From NCBI GenBank assembly GCA_014859205.1, contig JACUUR010000003.1:1-49804 (forward strand): a stretch of 49,804 bases of DNA, in the 5' to 3' direction. The stretch comes from Dehalococcoidia bacterium (GTDB taxonomy: Bacteria > Chloroflexota > Dehalococcoidia > GIF9 > AB-539-J10). The translations under genes were made by a program, and so were the position numbers. Under the pieces are notes generated by a model. That model had not been told where the DNA came from, searched no databases, and saw only the letters and a list, made by a program, of their open reading frames with translations. Shown here in pieces: positions 23,616 through 33,747 of this stretch (positions are counted from its first letter, which is position 1; the number at the start of each line of letters is the position of its first letter).

Positions 23616-24581
23616 CTAATCTGGCTGCTTGAAGCCGACAACCACACAGTGGTTAACCCCCGACGGGTATGCCAACATCATCTTGTCCATACCCCTACCC
23701 AGGGGCGAGCCGGAGTTGAGTAAGGGCTTCGACCGTTCATAGATGTTGAGGTACTTCAGCAGCATCGTGAGCAATATGGACACGCTCACAAACCCTTTGT
23801 AGGACGCGGGCTCAACATCCCTGAATCCGGCATTCCGCAGGATGCCGGCAAGAGTTCTGGTACTGAACTGGTTTACGTGAAGCCTCTTTATGTCCCACCA
23901 TCTCCTCCCCAGGATCCTGGCCGGGACTGCTTCTATGTCTGGCGTTGACACTACCACCATGCCGCCGGGCCTGAGTATGCCGTTAACTCTCTCCAGAACC
24001 GCGAGCGGATGCGACAGATGTTCGAGAGTCTGCCACAGTGTAACTACGTCGAAACGGTCCTCCGGAAACTCCAGTGCCTCGAAGGGCTTCACCTCTACGT
24101 CCAGGGCGAATTCCTCTCTGGCATACGCTGCCGCGTCGTGTGACAGTTCCACTCCCTTCACCGTATAACCGGCCGTTGAGGCCATGAACAGGAAGAACCC
24201 CTGGGCGCAACCTATGTCCAGAAGGCGTTCACCCTGGACGTACCTCTGAATCAGACGCACCTGGGATTCAGCCGTCTTGAGATAGCTGTTCTTGACGGTG
24301 GATGCGTGGTTGTTCCCGGCATTCGCGTAGTACTCATTCGTCCTGCAGACTTGCTCTATAGGATTCATGTAGACGAGGCCGCAGTTGTTACACCTGACGT
24401 GCCTGCCCCATTCCTTGCCGGGCACCAGATACCCTTCTTCAAACTCATCTGGATCATGCTTGTCCATACGGTAGTCATACAGCCCGTTGAGACCGCAGGG
24501 CTTCAAGTTGGACTCGAAGAGCACTCCGAAGTCATCCCGACCACAGCCGGGGCAATTGCGGTATTCAAAGAACGAATCCAT
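23616..24581 (-). CDS. Zinc-ribbon class I SAM-dependent methyltransferase
   Basis: The 321-residue protein has an N-terminal zinc-ribbon (C-P-G-C-G at about 10-14, later C-N-N-C-G) followed by a class I methyltransferase core: L-L-D-I-G-C-A-Q-G-F-F motif I, D-V-V-T-L-W-Q-T-L-E-H-L, and G-G-M-V-V-V-S-T-P. The C-terminal part has a hydrophobic stretch. This layout is shared with methyltransferases of sugars and small natural products. I start at ATG 24581, 13 bases after the proC stop; an upstream extension to 24698 would overlap proC. Confidence 0.83.
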   Translation of the reverse strand: MDSFFEYRNCPGCGRDDFGVLFESNLKPCGLNGLYDYRMDKHDPDEFEEGYLVPGKEWGRHVRCNNCGLVYMNPIEQVCRTNEYYANAGNNHASTVKNSYLKTAESQVRLIQRYVQGERLLDIGCAQGFFLFMASTAGYTVKGVELSHDAAAYAREEFALDVEVKPFEALEFPEDRFDVVTLWQTLEHLSHPLAVLERVNGILRPGGMVVVSTPDIEAVPARILGRRWWDIKRLHVNQFSTRTLAGILRNAGFRDVEPASYKGFVSVSILLTMLLKYLNIYERSKPLLNSGSPLGRGMDKMMLAYPSGVNHCVVVGFKQPD

Positions 24582-24594
24582 GTCTACGTGATCC

Positions 24595-25386
24595 TCAAAG
24601 GCGCTGAGCCTTGCTATGGGCAGCTGCCACCGCCTCATAGAGGAGAGCACGGAATGCACCTTTCTCCAACTGGAATAGGGCCTCGGTGGTAGTTCCACCC
24701 GGGGATGTAACCATATTCTTCAGGACAGCGGGGTGTTTGCCCATCATCTCAACTGAAGAGGTGGACCCCAGTATGGTCTGCGTCACCACTTGCTGAGACA
24801 AGTCTCGGGGCAGACCGACGTGTACACCGGCATCGATGAATGCCTCGATAAACAGAAAGACGTAAGCCGCACCGCTCCCACCCAGAGCGGTAGCCATATC
24901 AAGGTACTTCTCCTCGGTGACATAGATCTCCTTACCGACGGCACCCAGTACAGTCCGGGCTAACTCCTTCTGCCTCTCGTTGGTGTCGGCGGTTGCCGTC
25001 CAGACCGTGATCCCCTGGCCTATCTGCGCAGGCATATTGGGCGCAGCGCGAACAACCGAGAGGTGGTTGAAATCCTGGCATAACTTCGCCAGAGTACCAC
25101 CGGCCAATATTGACACCACCAGTTGTTCGGGCGAGGGAGCTTTAAGGTCCTGCACCACCCGGGCCAGATTCTGAGGCTTAACAGCCAGAACAATCAGGTC
25201 GGCACCTTTGGCAGCCTGCCTGTTATCATCCAGGGTCTCAATCCCGTATTCGTTAGTAAGCAGCTCGCGTCGCGTCTGACTGATATCGCTAACCACCATA
25301 TCCTGCGGGGTCGCCACCCCCTTGGCCAGAATGCCACGGATAATCGCCTCCCCCATGGCCCCACCGCCGATGAATGATATCCTCAT
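24595..25386 (-). CDS. proC: Pyrroline-5-carboxylate reductase
   Basis: ProC reduces pyrroline-5-carboxylate to proline with NAD(P)H. The 263-residue length is typical. Motifs are I-G-G-G-A-M-G-E-A-I near the start (dinucleotide binding), V-L-A-V-K-P-Q, V-R-A-A-P-N-M-P-A-Q-I-G-Q-G, G-S-G-A-A-Y-V-F and the signature T-S-P-G-G-T-T-T-E-A-L. The start has a good AAGGAGGAG site. It lies 26 bases after leuS. Confidence 0.94.
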   Translation of the reverse strand: MRISFIGGGAMGEAIIRGILAKGVATPQDMVVSDISQTRRELLTNEYGIETLDDNRQAAKGADLIVLAVKPQNLARVVQDLKAPSPEQLVVSILAGGTLAKLCQDFNHLSVVRAAPNMPAQIGQGITVWTATADTNERQKELARTVLGAVGKEIYVTEEKYLDMATALGGSGAAYVFLFIEAFIDAGVHVGLPRDLSQQVVTQTILGSTSSVEMMGKHPAVLKNMVTSPGGTTTEALFQLEKGAFRALLYEAVAAAHSKAQRL

Positions 25387-25412
25387 TGTCTCCTCCTTGC
25401 TTCTCGCAGATT

Positions 25413-27875
25413 CTATGACGCCGACGGGGTCTGCGTCACTACAATATTGACTACGCGCTTAGGGACATAGATCACCTTGTCGATCCTCTTGCCGTCGATA
25501 TGGGCCTTCACGCGCTCGCTTCCTAGAGCCAGCTCCTTAGCCTCGTGTTCACTGATGGAAGCAGGTACAACCACCTTATCCCGCAGCTTGCCGTTAACCT
25601 GAATAGCCAGGGTGATCTCCTCGTCGCTGGCCAGTTCTTCGTCATGCTCAGGCCAGCGCTGGTTGTGAATGCTGTAGGGGTGTCCTGTTCTCGTCCACAA
25701 CTCCTCCGCAAGATGCGGGGCAGCGGGCGCCATCAGCAACAGAAAACTCGTGACGACGTCACTCCATAGAGAGTCGGCTACAATACCTCTTTCCTTGACC
25801 TTCGAGAGGTGGTTAGTGCACTCCATAAGACTGGCTAGCATGGTGTTAAAGCGGAAGTCCTCGAGATCCGCCGTAACCTTCTTGATCGTCTTGTGGAGCA
25901 GGTGAAGAAGCTCTTTCTCGGCTGCAGGGTCTACGCCACGGACGGCGTAATCCGTTGTAACCAGACTCCACACCCGATTCAGCCAGCGGCTGATGCCCAC
26001 AATGCCCCTGTCGCTCCACTCTCCTCCCAGTTCCCACGGGCCGATGAACATCAGATATCCTCGAACGGCATCAGCTCCCAACTCAGCCACGTATTTGTCG
26101 GGGGCAACTACGTTGCCTCTGGACTTGCTCATCTTATCGCTCTGGTAGATTATCGTTCCCTGGTTATAGAGGCGGGTAAACGGCTCATCAAATTCCAGCA
26201 GGCCCACGTCCCTCAGCGCCTTGGTGAAGAAACGAGCGTACAGGAGATGCATGACCGCATGCTCAGCACCACCGGTATAGGAGTCGACAGGCAGCCAGGA
26301 CTTCATCTTAGCCGTATCGAAAGGAGCATTCATAGTGTCCGGACTGGTATACCTCAAGAAATACCATGATGAGCACACAAAAGAGTCCATGGTGTCAGTT
26401 TCTCTTCGTGCTGACCCACCACAGACCGGACAGGCGGTGTTGACGAATGACTGGCAATGCTCGAGTGGAGATTCGCCCGTCGGTCTGAACTCGGCATCGT
26501 CAGGTAGCAGCACGGGCAAATCCTTCTCGGGCACAGCGACTATGCCACACCTATGGCAGTGCACCACCGGTATGGGAGTCCCCCAGTACCTCTGCCTGGA
26601 GATAAGCCAATCACGAAGGTGATAGGTAACCATCCGCTTGCCCAAGGCTTTGTCCTCCAGCAGGTCGCAGACAGCCTCGAACCCCTGCTCGCTGGACAAG
26701 CCGGTGAATTGCCCTGAGTTGACCATGGTCCCCGGTCCGGCATATGCCTCCAATGGCTCCTCGCCCGACCAATCAGCAGAAGCAATGACCACACGTACGG
26801 GCAGGTGGAACTTCCTAGCAAACTCAAGGTCTCGTTCATCATGGGCAGGCACGCCCATTATCGCTCCCGTCCCGTAGGTAGGCAGCACATAATCGGCTAT
26901 CCAGACGGGCACGCGTTCGCCGCTGAGGGGATTGACGGCGTAGCTTCCCAAGAACACCCCCGTCTTCTGCCTGCCCGATGCCACCCGTTCATACTCGCTC
27001 TGCCTCCGGCACCAGTCTACATATTCCTCTACCTCAGCTTTGTGTTCACTGGCAGTCAGGCTCTCAACCAAGGGATGCTCGGGTGCCAGCAGAAAGAAGG
27101 TCACCCCAAAGACGGTGTCGGGGCGCGTGGTGAACACCTTCATCTCCTGCTGCCCTCCGCCTTCGTGCTCGAGCCTGAAGGATATCTCAGCACCCTCGCT
27201 CCTTCCCACCCAGTTCTTCTGCATCGCCTTTATGCGTTCCGGCCACTCAACACCGCTATAGTTGAGGAGTTCCTCCGCGTACCTCGTAATCCTGAAGAAC
27301 CATTGCTCGAGCTCCTTCTTGGTCACCGGTGTGTCGCATCTCTCACAGAGTCCATCGCCCACCACCTGTTCATTGGCCAACACCGTCTGACATCGAGAGC
27401 ACCAGTTGACGGGCGCCTTCACTCTGTAGGCCAGACCTGCCTGATGGAGCTTGAGGAAGAACCACTGCGTCCACCTGTAGTATTCCGGCAGGCAGGTAAT
27501 CACCTCCCTGCTCCAGTCGTATACAGCGCCGATGCTCTTCAACTGCCGGCGCATGTTCTCTATGTTCCGCATCGTCCACACGCAGGGGTGGATGCCACGG
27601 CTGATTGCCGCGTTCTCAGCCGGCAACCCGAAGGCATCAAAGCCCATGGGGTGCAGCACATTGTAGCCCCGCATACGTTTGAATCTGGCATAGACATCAG
27701 AGGGGGCCATGGCATACCAGTGACCGATGTGAAGATCGCCCGACGTATAGGGGAACATGGTCAAGGCGTAGAACTTGGGGCGGCGATCGTCGTCCTTAGC
27801 CTCGTACAGACGATCAGCCGCCCATTGTTCCTGCCACTTTCGATCGATCTCGTGGGGAGTGTATTCCCGGGCCAT
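25413..27875 (-). CDS. leuS: Leucyl-tRNA synthetase
   Basis: LeuS charges tRNA(Leu). The 820-residue class I synthetase has H-I-G-H at 49-52, a zinc-type insertion with paired cysteines, the editing domain with a T-x-R-P-D-T motif, K-M-S-K-S near residue 580 and an anticodon-binding C-terminal part. It leads a four-gene minus-strand operon. The ATG at 27875 lies nine bases after a -10 box, with no ribosome site, so translation may be leaderless. Confidence 0.97.
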   Translation of the reverse strand: MAREYTPHEIDRKWQEQWAADRLYEAKDDDRRPKFYALTMFPYTSGDLHIGHWYAMAPSDVYARFKRMRGYNVLHPMGFDAFGLPAENAAISRGIHPCVWTMRNIENMRRQLKSIGAVYDWSREVITCLPEYYRWTQWFFLKLHQAGLAYRVKAPVNWCSRCQTVLANEQVVGDGLCERCDTPVTKKELEQWFFRITRYAEELLNYSGVEWPERIKAMQKNWVGRSEGAEISFRLEHEGGGQQEMKVFTTRPDTVFGVTFFLLAPEHPLVESLTASEHKAEVEEYVDWCRRQSEYERVASGRQKTGVFLGSYAVNPLSGERVPVWIADYVLPTYGTGAIMGVPAHDERDLEFARKFHLPVRVVIASADWSGEEPLEAYAGPGTMVNSGQFTGLSSEQGFEAVCDLLEDKALGKRMVTYHLRDWLISRQRYWGTPIPVVHCHRCGIVAVPEKDLPVLLPDDAEFRPTGESPLEHCQSFVNTACPVCGGSARRETDTMDSFVCSSWYFLRYTSPDTMNAPFDTAKMKSWLPVDSYTGGAEHAVMHLLYARFFTKALRDVGLLEFDEPFTRLYNQGTIIYQSDKMSKSRGNVVAPDKYVAELGADAVRGYLMFIGPWELGGEWSDRGIVGISRWLNRVWSLVTTDYAVRGVDPAAEKELLHLLHKTIKKVTADLEDFRFNTMLASLMECTNHLSKVKERGIVADSLWSDVVTSFLLLMAPAAPHLAEELWTRTGHPYSIHNQRWPEHDEELASDEEITLAIQVNGKLRDKVVVPASISEHEAKELALGSERVKAHIDGKRIDKVIYVPKRVVNIVVTQTPSAS

Positions 27876-27884
27876 GGTAGCTAG

Positions 27885-27913
27885 AGTTTACCCCAATTGG
27901 AGACAGATTGAAA
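27885..27913 (-). promoter_or_regulatory. Candidate leuS promoter, leaderless layout
   Basis: On the minus strand, -35 TTTCAA (27908-27913), a 17-base spacer and -10 TAAACT (27885-27890) end nine bases before the leuS ATG. Both boxes are weaker than consensus, but the position mirrors mutL and rnc. Confidence 0.4.
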
Positions 27914-28139
27914 GTAGTTCCCCGATGCAGACACGGCAACTGGACAGAAAATCCCCCCAAAATCCAGTCCTCTCAGTCCTGACACAGGCTGTCGCCCACC
28001 CTGCATCATTATGGTCAACTGACAGGTTCGGGCCCATGCCAGAGCCGAACGCCGGAGCAGGCGTTCTTGATGGAAACCCAGCAAGCGACGCAGATATGAC
28101 CGCGTGGCCTCCACGATGCAGTACCGTGGCCGTGTAAGG

Positions 28140-28283
28140 TCAGGCTTTTTCGATCCTGAAAACCTTGGTGGAACAGTTTGGACAGACACCTCTGGTCGCA
28201 GGTCTGCGATTCTTGAGCATAACCCGGCTCGGGTTTCTTATCTCCACCTTCTTCCTGCACTTCATGCAATACGCTGTCGCCAT
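28140..28283 (-). CDS. Small zinc-ribbon protein, DUF5679 type
   Basis: This 47-residue basic protein has two C-x-x-C pairs (Y-C-M-K-C at 6-9 and V-C-P-N-C at 34-37) with K-K-V-E-I, G-V-C and T-K-V-F-R-I between and after them, the pattern of the DUF5679 zinc ribbon common in Chloroflexota. It may bind nucleic acid; no function is known. A strong AGGAGGG site precedes the ATG at 28283, and a promoter lies upstream, so it is separately expressed after gltX. Confidence 0.85.
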   Translation of the reverse strand: MATAYCMKCRKKVEIRNPSRVMLKNRRPATRGVCPNCSTKVFRIEKA

Positions 28284-28318
28284 GGTACCCTCCTTTCAGG
28301 TTTTGCCTGTATGTCTAT

Positions 28319-28348
28319 ATTGTTACCGTAAGAGCAAAGCTTTGTCAA
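28319..28348 (-). promoter_or_regulatory. Promoter of the DUF5679 gene
   Basis: On the minus strand a consensus -35 TTGACA (28343-28348) is followed by an 18-base spacer and -10 AACAAT (28319-28324). The start codon at 28283 is about 35 bases further on and has a strong ribosome site. Confidence 0.5.
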
Positions 28349-28447
28349 TACTTTCGGGGCAGCCGAGGCCCTGAGTCTCTACTCTGAGCACACAACAGAA
28401 TAAGAAGGCGACCTCGAGGTACCACGCCCTGCCTATGCAGCCCTGGA

Positions 28448-29920
28448 TTACGCCTCCAAGCCGGAAAAAGCGGATAGCAGCTGCGCTGCCCTCTCCAACC
28501 GCTGCATGCATTTCTCTTTGCCTAACACCATCATGGTCTGGAACAGAGGAGGCGCCGCGGTACGGCCGGTAAGGGCCACCCTGAGCAGACCAAAGAGCTT
28601 GCCCGTGCTTATGCCTAGCTCGGTCGCTAGGGGACGCAGAGTACCCTCGAGCGTCTCAGCATCCCACATCTGGATTTGCAGCAGCCTCGCCATGCCTGCT
28701 GCGACAGCCTCGGCGGCCTCCGGAGCCTCCAGCTTTCCTGCCAGCAGCAGTCTTGGATCGTACTGCAGTTCGCCCTCGAAGAAGAAGCGAGTGAGTTCAG
28801 GCACTTCACCCAGAGTCCTGGCTCTCTCCTGAACCAGCGACAGCACACTGCCTACGAACCCGCGATCCAACGGCCGCTCCACTGACTCCGGCAGATCTCT
28901 GTCCAGGAACGGGATGGCCTGTTGCACGAATTCATCCAGCGTCAGTTGGCGGAGGTAGACTCCGTTCATCCAGTCCAGTTTGTCCCTGTTGAAGATAGCC
29001 GCTGTTTTGCCAACCCTCTGCAGGGAGAAGTGCTTGATCAAGTCGTCGATGGACAGCAGTTCGGTGCGGTCATCGAGGGACCAGCCCAGGAGGGCTAGGA
29101 AGTTGACCATTGCCGAGGGGAGGTATCCCTGCTTCTGGTATTCGGTTATGGCGGTGGCACCGTGTCTTTTGGAGAGCCTGGCACGGTCGGGCCCCAAGAT
29201 TATGGGCAAATGAGCAAACTGGGGAGGCGTCCAGTTCAGAGCCCCGTAAAGTAACACGTGGCGAGGAACGCTCGACAGCCACTCGTCAGCTCTGAGCACA
29301 TGGGAGACGGCCATCAGGTGGTCATCGACTACATTTGCTAGGTGATACGTGGGATAACCGTCCGACTTGAGCAGTATGAAGTCATCCAGCGTATCGTGCT
29401 TGAAGGTCACCGCCCCGTGGATCAAGTCGTTAAAGGTGGTTTCGCCCTCAACAGGAGTCCTGAAGCGGACCACTGGGTTCGCACCGGTCGATTCCAGTTG
29501 GGCCCGCTCCTGCTCAGTCAGGTGCCGGCACTGGCGATCATACTTGGGCGGCTCTCTGCGTTCTGCCTGTTCCCGGCGCATGGTCTCTAGTCGCTGTGGA
29601 GGGCAGTAGCATAAGTAGACATGCCCCTTCTCAAGCAGGCCTCTGGTAATGTCACGGTATATGGCCAGTCGCTGCGACTGAAAGTAAGGCCCCTCATCCC
29701 AATCCAACCCCAGCCACCGCAGGCTATCCAGTATGGCCTCCTCTGTACCCTCCACCTTGCGGGCCCTGTCGGTATCTTCGATGCGCAAGATAAACTTGCC
29801 GCCATGATGCCGGGCAAAGAGCCAGTTGAACAGGGCAGTCCTGATGTTACCCAGATGCGGATATCCGGTGGGGCTGGGGGCAAAGCGTACTCGAACCGGC
29901 GTTTCTGACACAGATTTCAT
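28448..29920 (-). CDS. gltX: Glutamyl-tRNA synthetase
   Basis: GltX charges tRNA(Glu), and in GatCAB organisms often also tRNA(Gln). The 490-residue class I enzyme has P-S-P-T-G-Y-P-H-L-G-N (15-25) in the HIGH position, F-I-L-R-I-E-D-T-D, a cysteine-containing zinc-loop region (C-Y-C), and R-L-S-K-R-H-G (about 250) in the KMSKS position. I start at ATG 29920, giving the usual short lead before R-F-A-P-S-P-T-G; a longer in-frame start at 29965 adds 15 unlikely residues. Confidence 0.96.
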   Translation of the reverse strand: MKSVSETPVRVRFAPSPTGYPHLGNIRTALFNWLFARHHGGKFILRIEDTDRARKVEGTEEAILDSLRWLGLDWDEGPYFQSQRLAIYRDITRGLLEKGHVYLCYCPPQRLETMRREQAERREPPKYDRQCRHLTEQERAQLESTGANPVVRFRTPVEGETTFNDLIHGAVTFKHDTLDDFILLKSDGYPTYHLANVVDDHLMAVSHVLRADEWLSSVPRHVLLYGALNWTPPQFAHLPIILGPDRARLSKRHGATAITEYQKQGYLPSAMVNFLALLGWSLDDRTELLSIDDLIKHFSLQRVGKTAAIFNRDKLDWMNGVYLRQLTLDEFVQQAIPFLDRDLPESVERPLDRGFVGSVLSLVQERARTLGEVPELTRFFFEGELQYDPRLLLAGKLEAPEAAEAVAAGMARLLQIQMWDAETLEGTLRPLATELGISTGKLFGLLRVALTGRTAAPPLFQTMMVLGKEKCMQRLERAAQLLSAFSGLEA

Positions 29921-30024
29921 CACGCTGTGCGCTGAGTGAATCGGCCGTGCTGGACCGGTCAGCATGACAGCATCGACGTCTCGGGTGCTCAGTATGCTTG
30001 CACCAGCCGAGGTCGTCCCGAGCC

Positions 30025-30285
30025 CTACTTGGACAGCGTGCGATGCAGCTTCTTGAGCCTGTCCAGATGTCTCCTCAGCCTCTGGGCGAGCTCCTCAACC
30101 TGATTCAGCGCCTGCTGGGTATCTTCCATCTCCGTGGTTATCTTGAACAGGATCTCCGTCTGTCGCCCGCTCAGCCCGGCTTCGAAATCAGCCAACTCCT
30201 CCATACCGCCCTCGGTCACCAGCTTCGATAAGAGACTGTCTTCCCTCTGCGCCTGATCTCTAGCCAGTTCCTCATAGGACTTCAT
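30025..30285 (-). CDS. Coiled-coil protein of unknown function
   Basis: This 86-residue soluble protein is nearly all helix-forming and charged, with heptad-like repeats across about 48-85 (coiled coil) and no cysteine or membrane segment. An AGGAG site lies nine bases before the ATG at 30285. It sits upstream of gltX on the same strand and divergent from uvrB. I do not recognise a family. Confidence 0.7.
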   Translation of the reverse strand: MKSYEELARDQAQREDSLLSKLVTEGGMEELADFEAGLSGRQTEILFKITTEMEDTQQALNQVEELAQRLRRHLDRLKKLHRTLSK

Positions 30286-30477
30286 GCCGTCAGTCTCCTT
30301 TCTTCCCTGCCAGGATACCCAATCTTAGCACGCCGTGAAGGCTCAAACAAGACTGCTTATCGCCACGTTGACTTCGCGTGGGCAGACACAACGGCACTGC
30401 TATCATCCGACCGAGCAGGATTTCACTGTTTCATGTATATTAGACCATGCCGTCAGGTGAACGTGGTGAGTAGATAC

Positions 30478-32502
30478 ATGTCAGGGTTCAAGATAGTTTC
30501 CGATTTCCATCTCACTGGTGACCAGCCGCAGGCTGTCGATCGGCTGGTTGACGGTCTGAGCAGAGGCTATCGGGACCAGACACTGCTTGGAGTCACCGGC
30601 AGCGGCAAGACCTTCACAATGGCCAACATAATCGCTAGAGCGGACAGGCCCGCCCTGATCATCTGTCACAACAAGACCCTGGCCGCTCAGCTAGCAACCG
30701 AGTTCAAGGAGTTCCTCCCTGAGAATGCGGTGGAGTATTTTGTCAGCTATTATGACTACTATCAGCCCGAGGCCTACATCCCGAGCACCGACCTCTATAT
30801 TGAGAAAGAGACCGAGATTAACGAGGAGATCGACAAGCTGCGTCATGCGGCCACCATGTCACTTCTCACCCGCAGGGACATCGTCATCGTGGCTTCTGTC
30901 TCCTGCATCTACAGCCTGGGTGCTCCTGAGGAATACCGAAGTTTTGTCCTCACCATAGAAAAGAACAAGCAGTACCGACGAGACAAACTCGCCCGCCACC
31001 TGGTGGATATGCAGTACGAGAGAAACGACCATGACTTCACCAGGGGCAGGTTCCGGATCCGAGGCGACACTCTGGAGATCCAGCCGGCCTACGAGGAGAC
31101 TGCCCTCAGGGTGGACTTCTGGGGACACGAGGTTGAACGCATTGTACAGATCGACCCTCTGACCGGCGAGTTGCTGGCTGACCGCGAGCGAGTCGATATC
31201 TACCCTGCCAAGCACTTTGTTACCTCTCAGGAGAAACTGCTGGCGGCGATTGAGGACATCAAGGTAGAGCTTCAAGAACGACTGGCCGAGCTAAGGGGCC
31301 AGGCAAAGCTACTGGAAGCCCAGAGGCTCGAGGCACGGACCAACTACGACCTTGAGATGCTCAAAGAAGTTGGTTACTGCGCCGGGGTGGAGAACTACTC
31401 CCGGCATCTTCAGCGCAGGGCACCGGGGAGCCAGCCCTGGACCCTGCTTGATTACTTCCCTGATGATTTCCTGTTGTTCATCGATGAATCCCATATGACC
31501 CTGCCGCAGATAAGGGGGATGTACCACGGCGATACTGCCCGCAAGCAGACACTGATCAACTACGGCTTCAGGCTGCCTTCGGCACTCGACAACCGTCCTC
31601 TCAGCTTTGACGAGTTTGACAGGCATATCAACCAGATCATCTACGTGTCCGCTACGCCCAAGCCCTATGAATATGAGCGCAGCCAACAGGTAGTCGAGCA
31701 GTTAGTGCGCCCTACCGGGCTGCTCGAGCCTACCGTGGAGGTCAAGCCGGTAGAAGGACAGATCGATGACCTGATCTACCAGATAAAGAGCAGGGTAGCC
31801 AAGGGGGAGCGCTGTCTGGTAACCACCCTGACCAAGCGTATGGCGGAGGAACTGAGTGACTACCTGAAGGAGATGGAGATCAGGACACATCACCTGCATG
31901 CGGAGGTGGACACCCTGGAACGGGTAGAGATACTGCGAGACCTGCGCCTGGGAGTCTATGATGTTGTAGTAGGCATCAATCTCCTTCGCGAAGGATTGGA
32001 CCTGCCCGAGGTTAGCCTGGTGGCCATACTAGATGCCGACAAAGAGGGCTACCTCAGGTCCGAGGAGGCGCTCCTCCAGAATATGGGGCGCGCGGCCAGA
32101 CATCTCAACGCCCATGTCATAATGTATGCCGACACCGTTACCCGGTCGATGCAGAAGGCCATAGAGGAAGTCGGCCGGCGTCGCCGCATCCAGGAGGCCT
32201 ACAACAGGGAGCATGGCGTGACTCCCCGGGGCATCAAGAAAGCGATCAGGGACATAACAGAGCGAGTTCAAGCCGTAGCGGAGACGAGGGCCAAATACAT
32301 GGACACCCCCGTTTCAAGAGAGGAGATAGCCGGGCTTATCAGGCAACTGGAGTCCCAGATGAAGACCGCAGCCAAGAATCTCGAGTTCGAGAAGGCCGCC
32401 ATGATCCGTGACCGGATCATCGAGTTAAGGAAGGATGAGGAACTGGTGTCACCGATAACGATGCGGCAGGAACAGGCCAACTATGCGAAGCAAAGCCGAT
32501 AG
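30478..32502 (+). CDS. uvrB: Excinuclease ABC subunit B
   Basis: UvrB is the damage-verifying helicase-like subunit of nucleotide excision repair. The 674-residue protein has Walker A G-V-T-G-S-G-K-T (38-45), the beta-hairpin region [12 protein letters not shown] that clamps DNA, the helicase motif D-E-S-H, and a C-terminal UVR domain that binds UvrC. I start at ATG 30478, which matches the family's short N-terminus; an in-frame ATG at 30433 adds 15 atypical residues. uvrA and uvrC are not in the window. Confidence 0.96.
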   Translation: MSGFKIVSDFHLTGDQPQAVDRLVDGLSRGYRDQTLLGVTGSGKTFTMANIIARADRPALIICHNKTLAAQLATEFKEFLPENAVEYFVSYYDYYQPEAYIPSTDLYIEKETEINEEIDKLRHAATMSLLTRRDIVIVASVSCIYSLGAPEEYRSFVLTIEKNKQYRRDKLARHLVDMQYERNDHDFTRGRFRIRGDTLEIQPAYEETALRVDFWGHEVERIVQIDPLTGELLADRERVDIYPAKHFVTSQEKLLAAIEDIKVELQERLAELRGQAKLLEAQRLEARTNYDLEMLKEVGYCAGVENYSRHLQRRAPGSQPWTLLDYFPDDFLLFIDESHMTLPQIRGMYHGDTARKQTLINYGFRLPSALDNRPLSFDEFDRHINQIIYVSATPKPYEYERSQQVVEQLVRPTGLLEPTVEVKPVEGQIDDLIYQIKSRVAKGERCLVTTLTKRMAEELSDYLKEMEIRTHHLHAEVDTLERVEILRDLRLGVYDVVVGINLLREGLDLPEVSLVAILDADKEGYLRSEEALLQNMGRAARHLNAHVIMYADTVTRSMQKAIEEVGRRRRIQEAYNREHGVTPRGIKKAIRDITERVQAVAETRAKYMDTPVSREEIAGLIRQLESQMKTAAKNLEFEKAAMIRDRIIELRKDEELVSPITMRQEQANYAKQSR

Positions 32503-32512
32503 CCCTCGGTCG

Positions 32513-33589
32513 ATGTCGATTGGTGCGATTGCCAGGGCGCAAAGTCCGAATATTGCACCTCCCGGCAAGAGGCACTGTTACTTGAGAGGAGTGGGTATCT
32601 TCCTGTTTGTGTCGGTCTTGATGGCCGGCCTGACAGGCTGTCCTCCCGGTCCCATCGAGATCCGCGACTGGCATGAGCTCCACGCGGTCAGGGATGATCT
32701 GGAGGAAGACTACGTTCTGGTGAACGACCTGGATGCCGCCACGCCTGGTTACGCGGAGTTGGCCGGCCCGTCGGCCAACGGAGGGAGAGGCTGGGAGCCG
32801 ATTGGAACAACTGATGCGGGCTTTACCGGCAGCTTCAACGGGCAGGGCTATGAGATAAGGGACCTACATATCAACCGCCCTGACGAGGATTACGTGGGCC
32901 TGTTCTCCCGCATCTCCTGGATACGACATATAGAGAATTTCGGGGTCATCGAGAACGTCGGTGTGATTGATGCAGACGTGACCGGCAAGGCCAAGGTGGG
33001 CGCCCTGGTGGGGCATAACGGGGGCATTGTCAGAAACTCTTATTCAGGCGGCACAGTGACCGGCAGCGAGCGTGTCGGCGGCCTGGTGGGTTGGAACCAG
33101 CACACCTTAAGGAACTCCTACTCCAGTTGTACGGTCACGGGCGACAGTGCTGTCGGCGGCCTGGTCGGCGATAACTGGACCCGCAGCACCATCAGCGATT
33201 CGTATGCTACCGGCAGCGTATCCGGCTCTTCGAAGGTCGGTGGACTAGTGGGCTGGAACTACCACGCGTATGTGCACCGATCCTATTCTACCGGCGCGTT
33301 AAGCGGCGAAGACCGTGTTGGAGGTCTGATAGGAGGCAGGATGGAGGGCATCGTGAGCGATTCGTTCTGGAATGCCGAGTCCTCCGGCATGGCAATCAGC
33401 GACGGGGGGGCGGGCAAGACCACGGCCGATATGCGTAGCATGGCGACTTTCGTAGATACGACAACGACAGGACTGGACGAGCCCTGGAGAATGACGTCAG
33501 TGTCTCCAGGCGAGACCGACCCTGCCTACGCGTGGAATATCGTTGACGGACAGACTTATCCCTTCCTGAGCTGGCAGGAGGTGGGTTGA
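32513..33589 (+). CDS. GLUG-repeat lipoprotein
   Basis: This exported protein of about 358 residues has a signal segment ending in lipobox L-T-G-C. After a short N-terminal region come at least five GLUG-type repeats of about 25-30 residues (S-Y-S/A-T-G-x-V-x-G, V-G-G-L-V-G, about 150-300), which build beta-helices in surface adhesins and IgA-peptidase-like proteins. The tail has W-N-x-E-S-S-G and P-F-L-S-W, also typical of the group. The start is uncertain: ATGs at 32483 (inside uvrB) and 32513, and a TTG at 32582 that would give the shortest signal peptide. It is likely a surface-attached adhesion or matrix protein. Confidence 0.75.
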   Translation: MSIGAIARAQSPNIAPPGKRHCYLRGVGIFLFVSVLMAGLTGCPPGPIEIRDWHELHAVRDDLEEDYVLVNDLDAATPGYAELAGPSANGGRGWEPIGTTDAGFTGSFNGQGYEIRDLHINRPDEDYVGLFSRISWIRHIENFGVIENVGVIDADVTGKAKVGALVGHNGGIVRNSYSGGTVTGSERVGGLVGWNQHTLRNSYSSCTVTGDSAVGGLVGDNWTRSTISDSYATGSVSGSSKVGGLVGWNYHAYVHRSYSTGALSGEDRVGGLIGGRMEGIVSDSFWNAESSGMAISDGGAGKTTADMRSMATFVDTTTTGLDEPWRMTSVSPGETDPAYAWNIVDGQTYPFLSWQEVG

Positions 33590-33747
33590 CGCCACTGCTG
33601 ACAATGCCGCCTGCCATACTGAGCTTTGAGCCAGACTGTGGATCAGGCCTTACCAACCCGGCTACGCCTGACCATGCTTGCTTGACAACACGGGCGGGCA
33701 GGCATACCATGAGATAGGATTAACATAGATGCATGAGGAGGTGAAGC

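Noticed and set aside
26805-27884. Plus-strand frame of 359 residues opposite leuS
   Set aside because: Shadow of leuS; no recognisable domain and composition of an antisense frame.
27914-28139. Gap between leuS and the DUF5679 gene examined for an RNA gene
   Set aside because: No tRNA, SRP RNA, 6S or tmRNA signature; only a weak GC stem (CCACG/CGTGG) after the DUF5679 stop.
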